Source of the DNA: an uncultured Hyphomicrobiales bacterium
GTDB taxonomy: Bacteria; Pseudomonadota; Alphaproteobacteria; Rhizobiales; Xanthobacteraceae
NCBI GenBank assembly: GCA_903885555.1
Contig: CAISIV010000061.1
Coordinates: forward strand, 1-40,199
Direction: 5' to 3'
Length of the DNA stretch: 40,199 bases
Part shown: piece by piece, positions 15,589-23,318 of the stretch
How the letters are laid out: each line of letters starts with the position of its first letter
How positions within the stretch are numbered: position 1 is the stretch's first letter
Translations under genes and position numbers: made by a program
Notes under the pieces: model-generated
Databases searched by the model: none
Told to the model about the DNA's origin: nothing
Seen by the model: the letters and a program-made list of their open reading frames with translations, nothing else

Positions 15589-16695
15589 CTACATCGCTTC
15601 CAACTCAGCCAGAATCGCGTCGCCCATTTCCTGGGTGTTCACGACCTTGGAACCTTCCGACTTGATGTCGCCGGTACGGATATTCTTGTCGAGCGTCGCG
15701 GCAATCGCCTTGTCGATCATGTCGGCCTGCTTGCCCATGTCGAACGAGTAGCGCAGCGCCATACCGAACGAAGCGATCATCGCGATCGGATTGGCGACGC
15801 CCTTGCCGGCGATATCCGGCGCCGAACCGTGCACCGGCTCGTAGAGCGCCTTGCGCTTCTTGGTCTTGGGATCGACTTCGCCGAGCGATGCCGAGGCCAG
15901 CATGCCGAGCGAACCCGTCAGCATTGACGCGACGTCCGACAACATATCGCCGAACAGATTGTCGGTGACGATGACGTCGAACTGCTTGGGATTGCGCACC
16001 AGCTGCATGCCGCCGGCATCCGCCAGCATGTGCTCGAGCTGAACGTCCTTGAACTCGCGCGCATGGATTGCGGTGATGACCTCGTTCCAGAGCACGCCCG
16101 ACTTCATGACGTTGCGCTTTTCCATCGAGGTGACTTTGTTCTTGCGCTTGCGCGCCAGCTCGAACGCGACACGCCCGATGCGCTCGATCTCGTAGGTATC
16201 GTAGACCTGCGTATCGATGGCGCGCTTCTGACCGTTGCCGAGATCGGTGATGGTCTTGGGCTCGCCGAAGTACACGCCGCCGGTCAGCTCGCGCAAAATC
16301 ATGATGTCGAGGCCTTCGACCAGTTCGCGCTTGAGCGAGGAGGCATTGGCCAAAGCCGGGTAGGTCACGGCCGGACGCAAGTTGGCGTAAAGCTCGAGAT
16401 CCTTGCGCAGCCGCAGCAGGCCTGCTTCCGGACGATGCTCGTAAGCCACCTTGTCCCACTTCGGCCCGCCGACCGAGCCGAAGATCACGGCGTCGGCTGC
16501 TTTGGCCTTCTCCATGGTGGCGTCGGTGATGGCGACCTGATGGGCGTCATAAGCAGCGCCGCCCACCAGATCTTCCTGGATGGCGAACCTGTCGGGGCCC
16601 CTTTTGTTGAAGAAGTCGATGATGCGCTTTACTTGCGCCATCACTTCGGGGCCGATGCCGTCGCCCGGGAGCAGCAGGAGATTATGGGTCGCCAT
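15589..16695 (-). CDS. leuB: 3-isopropylmalate dehydrogenase
   Basis: The 368-residue enzyme oxidises and decarboxylates 3-isopropylmalate with NAD+ in leucine synthesis. Typical features run in order: [54 protein letters not shown], the metal-binding [15 protein letters not shown] and the NAD-binding [15 protein letters not shown]. Length and N-terminus fit the family. A GAGG ribosome site lies upstream of the ATG. It is divergent from the NDH-2 gene and is followed by a shared terminator. leuD is 14 kb away and leuC is not in the window. Confidence 0.96.
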   Translation of the reverse strand: MATHNLLLLPGDGIGPEVMAQVKRIIDFFNKRGPDRFAIQEDLVGGAAYDAHQVAITDATMEKAKAADAVIFGSVGGPKWDKVAYEHRPEAGLLRLRKDLELYANLRPAVTYPALANASSLKRELVEGLDIMILRELTGGVYFGEPKTITDLGNGQKRAIDTQVYDTYEIERIGRVAFELARKRKNKVTSMEKRNVMKSGVLWNEVITAIHAREFKDVQLEHMLADAGGMQLVRNPKQFDVIVTDNLFGDMLSDVASMLTGSLGMLASASLGEVDPKTKKRKALYEPVHGSAPDIAGKGVANPIAMIASFGMALRYSFDMGKQADMIDKAIAATLDKNIRTGDIKSEGSKVVNTQEMGDAILAELEAM

Positions 16696-16751
16696 TGTCT
16701 ACGCCTCACTGGAGTTCGTCGGAGTTGCGGATTGCTAAAGCCTCGCCACCG

Positions 16752-16793
16752 GCTTGGCAACAAGGGCTTGGCAACCAGTGCTTGGCAATCGCC
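16752..16793. repeat. Three 14-bp tandem direct repeats (GCTTGGCAA core) between leuB and NDH-2 gene
   Basis: GCTTGGCAA occurs at 16752-16760, 16766-16774 and 16780-16788, each followed by five less conserved bases, giving an exact 14-bp period. The array lies in the 136-bp divergent intergenic region, 39 bases before the NDH-2 start. Regularly spaced half-sites suggest a regulator-binding array; a short slipped-strand duplication is the alternative. Confidence 0.7.
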
Positions 16794-16831
16794 GTGCGAG
16801 GGCGGAAACTGGCCGCGACCCAGGAGCGGCC

Positions 16832-18106
16832 ATGCCGGAACAGCGTCCCAAAGTGGTCATTATCGGCGGCGGTTTCGGCGGCCTCGAGGCTGTCAAGGCG
16901 CTGCGGCGCGCCGATACCGACATCACCGTGGTCGACCGCCAGAACCATCACTGCTTTCAGCCGCTGCTCTATCAGGTCGCGACCGCGGCGCTGTCGCCGG
17001 CCGATGTCGCCTGGCCGATCCGCCATATCCTGAAGTCGCAGAAAAACGCCACCGTGCTGATGGCCAATGTCAGCGGCGTCGATGCCGCGCAAAAGCGCGT
17101 TCACACCAATTCCGGCGACCTGCCTTACGACTATCTGGTGATCGCGACCGGCGCGATGCATTCCTATTTTGGCCATGACGAATGGGCCGACGTCGCACCG
17201 GGCTTGAAGCGCATCGAAGACGCCACCCGCATTCGCCGCAGCATCCTGATTGCGTTTGAGCAGGCCGAGATCGTGTCCGATCCGGACGAGCAGAAGCGGC
17301 TGCTGACCTTCGTCATTGTCGGCGGCGGCGCCACCGGCGTCGAAATGGCCGGCGCCATCGCCGAGATCGCACGGCAGACTTTGGCCGCCGATTTCCGGCG
17401 CATCGATCCGCGCACCGCACGCATCGTGCTGATCGAAGCAGGGCCGCGTCTGTTGCCGGCATTTCCACCGGCGCAATCCGACTATGTGCGCGACACGCTG
17501 ATGCACGCCGGCGTCACTGTCATGACGGATACGATGGTGACAAAATGCGACACGCGCGGCGTCGATCTCAACAGCGGCCGGCTGGATGCCAGCACCATCG
17601 TCTGGGCCGCAGGTGTGACGGCATCGCCCGCCGCCGTTTGGCTATCAGCCGACGCCGACCGCGCCGGCCGCGTGAAGGTTGCGCCCGATCTGTCGGTGCC
17701 CGGGCAGCCGGATGTTTTCGTCATCGGCGACGTTGCCGCCGTCACCGACAGCAAAGGCAGACCGGTGCCCGGCATCGCGCCGGCCGCGAAACAGATGGGG
17801 CAATATGTCGGCAAACTGATTGCAGCGCGCTTGAACGGCGGCACAATCGCCAGACCATTCCGCTACATGCATCTCGGCAATCTCGCCACCATTGGACGCC
17901 ATGCCGCGGTCGTCGAGTTTGGCCGTCTTCGCTTGCATGGCTTCGTCGGCTGGCTTTTCTGGTGCGTGGCGCACGTCTATTTCCTGATCGGTCTGCGCAA
18001 CCGCTTCATCGTCGCATTCAGCTGGCTGTGGAGCTATTTGACGTTCCAGCGCGGCGCCCGGCTGATCATCGGCAAGCCGCCGGACGAAACCCAGCACCCC
18101 GGCTAG
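16832..18106 (+). CDS. Type II NADH:quinone oxidoreductase (NDH-2)
   Basis: The 424-residue flavoprotein has two dinucleotide folds: FAD-binding VVIIGGGFGGLEAV (glycines at 12-17) and NADH-binding FVIVGGGATGVEMAG (about residue 164). It also has FVIGDVAAV near the flavin and a C-terminal hydrophobic segment (GFVGWLFWCVAHVYFLIGL..FSWLWSYLTF) typical of NDH-2 membrane attachment. It oxidises NADH and reduces quinone at the inner membrane without pumping protons. The ATG at 16832 follows a CAGGAG ribosome site and is preferred to longer frames. Three 14-bp direct repeats precede it. Confidence 0.9.
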   Translation: MPEQRPKVVIIGGGFGGLEAVKALRRADTDITVVDRQNHHCFQPLLYQVATAALSPADVAWPIRHILKSQKNATVLMANVSGVDAAQKRVHTNSGDLPYDYLVIATGAMHSYFGHDEWADVAPGLKRIEDATRIRRSILIAFEQAEIVSDPDEQKRLLTFVIVGGGATGVEMAGAIAEIARQTLAADFRRIDPRTARIVLIEAGPRLLPAFPPAQSDYVRDTLMHAGVTVMTDTMVTKCDTRGVDLNSGRLDASTIVWAAGVTASPAAVWLSADADRAGRVKVAPDLSVPGQPDVFVIGDVAAVTDSKGRPVPGIAPAAKQMGQYVGKLIAARLNGGTIARPFRYMHLGNLATIGRHAAVVEFGRLRLHGFVGWLFWCVAHVYFLIGLRNRFIVAFSWLWSYLTFQRGARLIIGKPPDETQHPG

Positions 18107-18174
18107 ACGCTTGCCCGCGAAAACAGGACACTTCCTGTAACCGGCGCTTAAGCCGCCGGATCAGGGAGGCGACC

Positions 18175-18636
18175 ATGAACCATTTCGCGAAACTGCTCGC
18201 TGCCGTTTTGCTGTCCGTCGCATTGCCGGCGCAGGCCGTCGAACTCGACCCCAAGGCCGTCGTCTATCAACTGCCGGACCAGATCAAATGGGGCCCGGTG
18301 ACGCCGGCTGGCAACCAGCAGGCCGTTTTGTTCGGCGATCCGTCAAAGCCCGGTCTTTATGGCGTGCTGAACCGGTGGGTCAAAGGCGATCACTTCAGCA
18401 AGCCGCATTTTCATCCCAACGACCGCTTCATCACTGTGATTTCGGGCACCTGGTGGGTCGGCAGCGGGCCTAATTTCGATCCGGCGAACGGCAGCGTCGC
18501 AATGCCGGCTGGCTCGTTCGTCACGCATTATGGCAAGCAGGTGCACTGGGACGGCGCCAAGGATACCGACGCTGTGCTGCTGATTGTCGGTGACGGACCG
18601 GCAACATCGACGCCGTTCGTGCCGGCGCCGAAATAA
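18175..18636 (+). CDS. Exported cupin-domain protein
   Basis: The 153-residue protein has a signal peptide (MNHFAKLLAAVLLSVALPAQA) and a single small cupin barrel. Metal-binding candidates are His in KPHFHPNDRF and His in GKQVHWDG, separated by the VISGTWWVG strand. The usual cupin Glu of motif 1 seems to be replaced by Asp/Asn. A clear AGGGAGG ribosome site precedes ATG 18175. Cupins of this kind bind a divalent metal and may be dioxygenases or sensors, but the substrate is unknown. It ends one base from the stop of the convergent YedY-like gene. Confidence 0.82.
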   Translation: MNHFAKLLAAVLLSVALPAQAVELDPKAVVYQLPDQIKWGPVTPAGNQQAVLFGDPSKPGLYGVLNRWVKGDHFSKPHFHPNDRFITVISGTWWVGSGPNFDPANGSVAMPAGSFVTHYGKQVHWDGAKDTDAVLLIVGDGPATSTPFVPAPK

Positions 18637-18637
18637 A

Positions 18638-19405
18638 TTACTGCCCGCCGAACCAGTTGTAACCCTGGTCTTCCCAATAGCCGCCACGGTCGGTGTTGGT
18701 GACTTCCATGGCGACAACGTATTTCGGATTCTTGTAACCGAGCTTGGTCGGCATCCTGATCTTCATCGGGAAGCCGTAGGCGCGCGGCAGGATCTTGTTG
18801 TCGAACCTGAACGTCATCTGCGTCTGCGGATGCATCGCGGTCGGCATGTCGATGGTGTTGGTGTAACCCTCGGCGCATTTGAACCAGACGTATTTGGCGC
18901 GTGTATCGGCGCCGATGCGCTTGAGGAATTCCGACAGCTGAGCGCCCTGCCAGGAGCCGATGGCGCTCCAGCCTTCGACGCAGACGTGCCGGGTGATCTG
19001 CGACACTTGCGGCAGCGCGTAGAGTTCGTCGAGCGTCCAGGACTTCTTGTTGTCGACCAAACCTCCGACCGCGAGCTTGTAGGCTGCACCGTCGACGTTG
19101 GGCGCATCGTCCTCATCGTAATAGGCATTGAACGGGAACGGCCGGGTAATCGCGCTTTCCGGATAAACCGGCGCGAGCTTCGTCGAGCTGAACAGAGCGG
19201 CCTGGGCGCCATCGTTGAATTCGGAAATCTTGCGCAGAACGCCTTCGGCGGCATCGCTGTCGATGATGTCGCAACCAGTCAGGAACGTCAGCGCGCCGAG
19301 GCTGAAGGCGCCGCGCAGGAAGGTGCGCCGCATCGGATCAGGCATCACCTTGGCCGCATCCTTGATCAGCAACTGCGAGTCGACGCCGGGAATGAGCTTG
19401 CGCAT
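18638..19405 (-). CDS. YedY/MsrP-like molybdopterin oxidoreductase, Tat lipoprotein
   Basis: The 255-residue protein has a twin-arginine motif (RRTFLRGAFSLGAL at about residues 26-39) leading into a lipobox-like LTGC, so it is probably exported folded and anchored by lipid. The oxidoreductase molybdopterin-binding domain contains RHVCVEGWSAIGSWQG, in which Cys142 should bind molybdenum. GFPMKIRMPTKLGYKNPKYV follows and is typical of this family. No separate dimerisation domain follows, as in MsrP. The upstream b561-type cytochrome on the same strand, 65 bases away, is a plausible membrane electron donor. The substrate may be an oxidised Met or another S- or N-oxide, but this is inference. Confidence 0.85.
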   Translation of the reverse strand: MRKLIPGVDSQLLIKDAAKVMPDPMRRTFLRGAFSLGALTFLTGCDIIDSDAAEGVLRKISEFNDGAQAALFSSTKLAPVYPESAITRPFPFNAYYDEDDAPNVDGAAYKLAVGGLVDNKKSWTLDELYALPQVSQITRHVCVEGWSAIGSWQGAQLSEFLKRIGADTRAKYVWFKCAEGYTNTIDMPTAMHPQTQMTFRFDNKILPRAYGFPMKIRMPTKLGYKNPKYVVAMEVTNTDRGGYWEDQGYNWFGGQ

Positions 19406-19420
19406 CGTTTATTTCTCCCT

Positions 19421-19469
19421 GCGCATGATCTTATCCGAAAACCGGTGCCCACTTTTCGGGATCATGCGC
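19421..19469. repeat. 49-bp interspersed palindromic repeat, copy 2
   Basis: It is identical to the copy at 13042-13090 except for one base in the centre (GGTGCCC against GGTTCCC) and lies in the same orientation. It sits one base after the cytochrome b561 stop and before the ribosome site of the YedY-like gene, inside the presumed operon. The same 17-bp interrupted stem can form in the mRNA. Confidence 0.9.
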
Positions 19470-19470
19470 T

Positions 19471-20088
19471 TTATCGTCCGGTGACCATGGCGCGCAGGCT
19501 CTTCGGCACCAGCAGCGCGAGCGCCACATGCACGACGAGAAACCCGACGATCGCCGCCATGGCGAAGAAGTGTACGTAGCGGGCAAAGTTGTAGCCGCCG
19601 AACAAAGTGGTCAATTCCTGGAACTGCACCGGCTTCCAGATCGCGAGACCCGACAGCACCACGATTATACCGCTCAGAATCACGCCGCTGTAGAGCAGCT
19701 TCTGCACCGCGTTGTAGTGCGAGAGGTCGTCATGCGCGAGCTTGAAAGTGAGAGCCGCTTTGACGTCGGCCAGCACCGCGGACGGCGTGATCGGCCACAG
19801 CTTGCGGCGGAAGCGTCCGGTGGCGAAGCCGAGCGTCAGATAGACGAGGCCGTTGACCATCAGGACCCACATCGCGGCGAAATGCCATTGGATCGCGCCG
19901 CCGAGCCAGCCGCCCAGCGTGATGCTTTTGGCGAAGGTAAAATCGAACAGCGGCGAGGCGTTATAAATCTGCCAGCCCGAACCGATCATTACCAGGATTG
20001 CGATAGCATTGATCCAGTGCGTGACACGCACCCAGACCGGATGGATGGCTTTTTCGGCGGAAGGCGCGGCGATGGTTTCAGCGGTCAT
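19471..20088 (-). CDS. Cytochrome b561-family membrane protein
   Basis: The 205-residue protein has four or five hydrophobic helices: WINAIAILVMIGSGWQIYN, WHFAAMWVLMVNGLVYLTLGF, LLYSGVILSGIIVVLSGLAIW and FFAMAAIVGFLVVHVALALLV. Histidines in WVRVTHWIN, QWHFAAMW, RYVHFFAM and VVHVALA can ligate two b hemes. It fits the b-type cytochromes that pass quinol electrons to a periplasmic partner, here probably the downstream YedY-like molybdoenzyme, like MsrPQ although MsrQ is a different family. The ATG at 20088 (MTAETIA) is preferred because CAGGGTG precedes it; an ATG 21 bases upstream is possible. Confidence 0.85.
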   Translation of the reverse strand: MTAETIAAPSAEKAIHPVWVRVTHWINAIAILVMIGSGWQIYNASPLFDFTFAKSITLGGWLGGAIQWHFAAMWVLMVNGLVYLTLGFATGRFRRKLWPITPSAVLADVKAALTFKLAHDDLSHYNAVQKLLYSGVILSGIIVVLSGLAIWKPVQFQELTTLFGGYNFARYVHFFAMAAIVGFLVVHVALALLVPKSLRAMVTGR

Positions 20089-20180
20089 GGCACCCTGCCC
20101 CGGCATCATTAGCTTTTAGAATCCTTAAGAGTATACGGCACGGCCGGGCCCGTGGCTGCACGGGACCGGCCGTATCCGGA

Positions 20181-20414
20181 TCACTTCTTCATGTTGTCCT
20201 TGGACATATTGTCCTTGGCCATGCTGTCTTTCTTCATGGCGTCGTCCTTGCCCATGGCATCCTTCTTCATGCCGTCCTTGGACATCGAATCCTTGGCCAT
20301 AGTGTCCTTGGACATCGTGTCCTTCTTCATCGCGTCCTGGGCAAAGGCCGGCGCCATCGGGGCGAAGGCCATGCCGGCGGCGATCAGGGTCGAAAGCAGG
20401 ATTGTCTTTTTCAT
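20181..20414 (-). CDS. Exported pentapeptide MXKDX repeat protein
   Basis: The 77-residue protein has a signal peptide (MKKTILLSTLIAAGMAFAPMAPAFA) followed by nine or so tandem five-residue units of the form M-x-K-D-x. Examples are MKKDT, MSKDT, MAKDS, MSKDG, MKKDA, MSKDN; one unit has an additional residue (MGKDDA). It matches the known pentapeptide MXKDX repeat family, whose role is not known to me. The mature part is extremely hydrophilic and Met-rich, so oxidant scavenging or metal binding in the periplasm has been imaginable, but I have no direct evidence. It lies beside the methionine-sulfoxide-reductase-like module. The DNA is correspondingly repetitive. Confidence 0.9.
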   Translation of the reverse strand: MKKTILLSTLIAAGMAFAPMAPAFAQDAMKKDTMSKDTMAKDSMSKDGMKKDAMGKDDAMKKDSMAKDNMSKDNMKK

Positions 20415-20483
20415 CTCATGTTCCTCCTCAGGGGATTGAATCTACGTCCATTCGACTAGCATGCAGGCCAAACACGTCCTCAT

Positions 20484-20506
20484 CAGCTTTCCGTTGTGTA
20501 AAGCTG
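20484..20506. promoter_or_regulatory. 7-bp inverted repeat upstream of mch
   Basis: CAGCTTT (20484-20490) and AAAGCTG (20500-20506) are perfect inverted repeats with a 9-base spacer in the divergent region between the MXKDX gene and mch. There is no T-tract, so an operator or chance palindrome is more likely than a terminator. Confidence 0.25.
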
Positions 20507-20573
20507 GCGTTCGGCTCACGGTTTTGTGAGAATGGCCGTGCCGGGCAGGATCGATCGTAAGGAGCTGTGTGAA

Positions 20574-21629
20574 GTGAGCGCGCCCAAAACCAGTTCGGGA
20601 AATTTCTTCGAGGACTTCAGCCTCGGCCAGAAAATCCCACACGCCACCCCGCGCACCGTCACCACCGGCGACGTCGCGCTTTACAATGGATTGTTCGGTT
20701 CGCGCTTCGCCGTGCAGTCATCCGATACCTTCGCGCAGAAGATCGGCTACCCGCGCTCGCCGATCGACGACCTGCTCGTCTTTCACATCGTGTTCGGCAA
20801 GACCGTGCCCGATGTCTCGCTCAATGCCGTGGCCAATCTCGGTTACGCGGACTGCCGTTTTCTAAAAGCCGTCTATCCCGGCGACACGCTCAATTCCATG
20901 TCGGAAGTGATCGGGCTGAAGGAAAATTCCAACAAGAAGACCGGCATCGTCTATGTGCGTTCGCGCGGCTTCAATCAGAACGGCGAGACCGTGCTGGACT
21001 ATGCGCGCTGGGTTATGGTGCGCAAACGCGACGAGAAGGCCGTGCCGCAAGGCGAGAAGGTGCCTGATCTGCCGAAAAGTGTCGACGTTGCACTGCTCGG
21101 CGCTGCATGTCCGCCGATCGACGCAGCCGCCTATGACGATGCGCTGGCTGGCAGCGAGCATCGCTTCGAAGACTACAAGGCCGGCGAAAAGATCGACCAC
21201 GTCGTCGGCATCACCGTCGAAGACGCCGAGCATATGATCGCGACTCGTCTTTATCAGAACACCGCGCGCATTCATTTCGACCACTACACCGAAAGCAAAG
21301 GCCGCTTCGGCCATCGCCTGATCTATGGCGGTCATCCGATCTCGCTGGCGCGCGCGCTGTCGTTCAACGGGTTGGGCAACGCCTTTCATGTCGCGGCGAT
21401 CAATGGCGGCCGCCACGTGGCGCCTCTGTTTGCGGGGCTTACCGTGTTTGCCTGGAGCGAAGTGCTGGCGACCGCCGACATTCCGGGCCGCACCGACGTC
21501 GGCGCGCTGCGTCTGCGCACCGTCGCCACCAAGGATCATCCCTGCACCGATTTCCCCTACAAGGTCGGCGACGAATACGACCCGGCGGTCATTCTCGACC
21601 TCGACTACTGGGTCTTGATGCCGAAGTAG
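20574..21629 (+). CDS. mch: Mesaconyl-CoA hydratase (MaoC-like double hot-dog)
   Basis: The 351-residue protein closely resembles, from memory, the characterised Mch of Rhodobacter sphaeroides: NFFEDFSLGQKIPHATPRTVT, DVALYNGLFGSRFA, PIDDLLVFHIVFGKTVPD, ARWVMVRKRDEKA, RLYQNTARIHF and GRFGHRLIYGGHPISLARALSFNGL. It hydrates mesaconyl-C1-CoA to beta-methylmalyl-CoA in the ethylmalonyl-CoA pathway. The start is taken as GTG 20574 (MSAPKTSSG), because AAGGAG lies 10 bases upstream and the N-terminus then matches the family; an ATG at 20532 would add 14 residues. No other pathway gene is adjacent. Confidence 0.9.
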   Translation: MSAPKTSSGNFFEDFSLGQKIPHATPRTVTTGDVALYNGLFGSRFAVQSSDTFAQKIGYPRSPIDDLLVFHIVFGKTVPDVSLNAVANLGYADCRFLKAVYPGDTLNSMSEVIGLKENSNKKTGIVYVRSRGFNQNGETVLDYARWVMVRKRDEKAVPQGEKVPDLPKSVDVALLGAACPPIDAAAYDDALAGSEHRFEDYKAGEKIDHVVGITVEDAEHMIATRLYQNTARIHFDHYTESKGRFGHRLIYGGHPISLARALSFNGLGNAFHVAAINGGRHVAPLFAGLTVFAWSEVLATADIPGRTDVGALRLRTVATKDHPCTDFPYKVGDEYDPAVILDLDYWVLMPK

Positions 21630-21639
21630 TGGTCTCCTG

Positions 21640-21769
21640 CCCCGGACGCGACGCAGCACGAGCAAAGCGAAGTGATGCGACGCAGATCCGGGGCCGTTCC
21701 ATACGCCGAACGCGTAAAGGTCCCGGTCCTGCAGCGCACCACAAAGAAGTGCTGCGCTGCGCCCGGGAC
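21640..21769. repeat. Intergenic palindromic repeat pair between mch and the LysR gene
   Basis: Two imperfect palindromes lie head to tail. The first runs from GCCCCGGA (21640-21647) to TCCGGGGC (21687-21694). The second runs from GTCCCGG (21720-21726) to CCGGGAC (21763-21769) with inner arms GCAGCGCA (21731-21738) and TGCGCTGC (21753-21760). The style (CCCGG ends and a GCAGCG/CGCTGC middle) resembles interspersed repeats I know in Bradyrhizobium-like genomes. It fills almost all of the gap between two convergent genes and could fold as their common transcript end. Confidence 0.75.
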
Positions 21770-21774
21770 AAGAA

Positions 21775-22662
21775 CTAGACGCTTGCCTTCAAGTGATCGA
21801 CCAATTGCCGCGCATACGGCGGCAGGGCTTCGATATCGCGCACGACAATCGTTAACTCACGCAAAGCCCAGGGGTCGGTGAGGCGCACAGCCTTGATCGC
21901 CATGTTGCGGACCGTGCGTTCGACCGTCGTCTCCGGCACGATGCCGACGCCGACGTTGCATTCCACCAGACGGCAGATGGCGTCGAAGCTGCGCAATTGC
22001 ACGCGCAGGCGAAGCGGCCGTCCGGCGCGGCTGGCCTTGTCGGCAAGAAATCGTTGAATGGCGCTGGCGCGGTCGAGACCGACCATGTCGTAGTCGAGCA
22101 CCTCGGCAAAACCGATGCGCGCGCGGCTGGCCAGCGGATGATCCTTCGGCACCACCAGGACGAAGCGGTCGCTGCGGAACGGGAAGGTTTGCAGACCCCC
22201 TTGGTCGACCGTCCCGGCGACGATGCCGATATCGGCGCTGCCTTCCGCGATCAGTCCGACGATCTCGTCGGACAGCCGCTCCTCGAGATCGACGCTGATG
22301 TCCGGGTATTCGGTCAGGAACGAGCTCAGCACCTCCGGCAGGAACTCGGTCAGCGCGTTGGTGTTGGACAGCACCCGCACCTGGCCGGCCAAACCACGGG
22401 CGTAGGGCGTCAAATCTTCCTGGAGGCGCTCGCTCTGCGCCAGAATCGAGCGCGCATGCTGCAGCAAAGTCCGGCCGGCCTGGGTCGGCACGACGCCCTG
22501 GCGGCCACGCACCAGCAATTCGGTGCCGAAGCTCTCCTCCATCTTGCGGATACGGGTCGAGGCGGCGGCCAGCGCCAGGTTCGAGCGGGCCGCACCGTGG
22601 GTAATGCTGCCCGCTTCGACGATATGGCGGAAAAGGCCGAGATCGGTGAAATCGAACCGCAT
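21775..22662 (-). CDS. LysR-family transcriptional regulator, divergent from sdhC
   Basis: The 295-residue regulator has an N-terminal winged helix-turn-helix (FRHIVEAGSITHGAARSNLALAAASTRIRKMEESFGTELLVR) and a C-terminal substrate-binding-like effector domain with GQVRVLSNTNALTEFLPEV, ADIGIVAGTVDQ and FVLVVPKDHPLA. LysR regulators usually control a divergent neighbour, so sdhCDAB is the first candidate target, with mch convergent on the other side as a second. The effector could be a dicarboxylate or acyl-CoA, but nothing in the sequence proves it. The start at 22662 matches the family. Confidence 0.9.
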   Translation of the reverse strand: MRFDFTDLGLFRHIVEAGSITHGAARSNLALAAASTRIRKMEESFGTELLVRGRQGVVPTQAGRTLLQHARSILAQSERLQEDLTPYARGLAGQVRVLSNTNALTEFLPEVLSSFLTEYPDISVDLEERLSDEIVGLIAEGSADIGIVAGTVDQGGLQTFPFRSDRFVLVVPKDHPLASRARIGFAEVLDYDMVGLDRASAIQRFLADKASRAGRPLRLRVQLRSFDAICRLVECNVGVGIVPETTVERTVRNMAIKAVRLTDPWALRELTIVVRDIEALPPYARQLVDHLKASV

Positions 22663-22886
22663 GGGGCTACCGCTTCCTTCTTATTTGGCGAAGGCAGACT
22701 ATACAAAACACATATTGCAGCGCTATTTTACACCGACTAGTTTCGTAATTGAAGAAGTTAGAACTGGTTTAGCTAGAAATAACCGCCCGCCCCAACTTTT
22801 AGGTGCGTGCGACATCTGCGCACTTTGGTTACCAACCGCCCCGCGACCGCCGACAGAGTTCCGGTGGTGCGAAGAGTGGAGACAAG
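22663..22886. promoter_or_regulatory. Divergent promoter region between LysR gene and sdhCDAB
   Basis: This 224-base gap is clearly more AT-rich than its surroundings, especially 22680-22790, as expected for promoters. It contains T-N11-A arrangements such as TATACAAAACACA (22700-22712) that could serve as LysR boxes, but such short motifs also occur by chance. No -35/-10 pair can be assigned with confidence. Confidence 0.4.
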
Positions 22887-23318
22887 ATGATGGCCGACAT
22901 CGACGCTGGCGCCGCCAAGGGGCCGCAACGGCCACGTCCGATTTCCCCGCATCTGCAAATCTACAAGCCGATGCTGACGATGGTGATGTCGATCCTGCAT
23001 CGTGTCACCGGCGCCGCTTTGTATTTCGGCATGCTGGTGATCGCCTGGTGGCTGATCGCAGCGGCCTCCGGTCCGAACGCCTACGCCAACGTCGAATGGT
23101 TCATCGGCAGCCTGATCGGGCGCGTCGTGCTGTTCGGTTTCACCTGGGCGCTGATCCATCACGCACTCGGCGGTGTCCGCCATCTGATCTGGGACACGCT
23201 GCGCGGCTTTGAGCCGGCCGATCGCGAATTCCTGACGCTGGCGAGCCTGATCGGCTCGATCGCGTTGACCTTCATCATCTGGGCCGTCGGCTATCTCGCC
23301 ATGGGAGGCCCGCGATGA
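22887..23318 (+). CDS. sdhC: Succinate dehydrogenase cytochrome b556 subunit
   Basis: The 143-residue membrane anchor has three transmembrane helices ([61 protein letters not shown]). The conserved [25 protein letters not shown] precedes the first helix. The heme-ligand region is [14 protein letters not shown]. With SdhD it binds heme b and ubiquinone and docks SdhAB on the cytoplasmic face. The start is ATG 22887, or the ATG immediately following at 22890, after a GGAGA ribosome site. The stop overlaps the sdhD start (ATGA). Confidence 0.93.
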   Translation: MMADIDAGAAKGPQRPRPISPHLQIYKPMLTMVMSILHRVTGAALYFGMLVIAWWLIAAASGPNAYANVEWFIGSLIGRVVLFGFTWALIHHALGGVRHLIWDTLRGFEPADREFLTLASLIGSIALTFIIWAVGYLAMGGPR

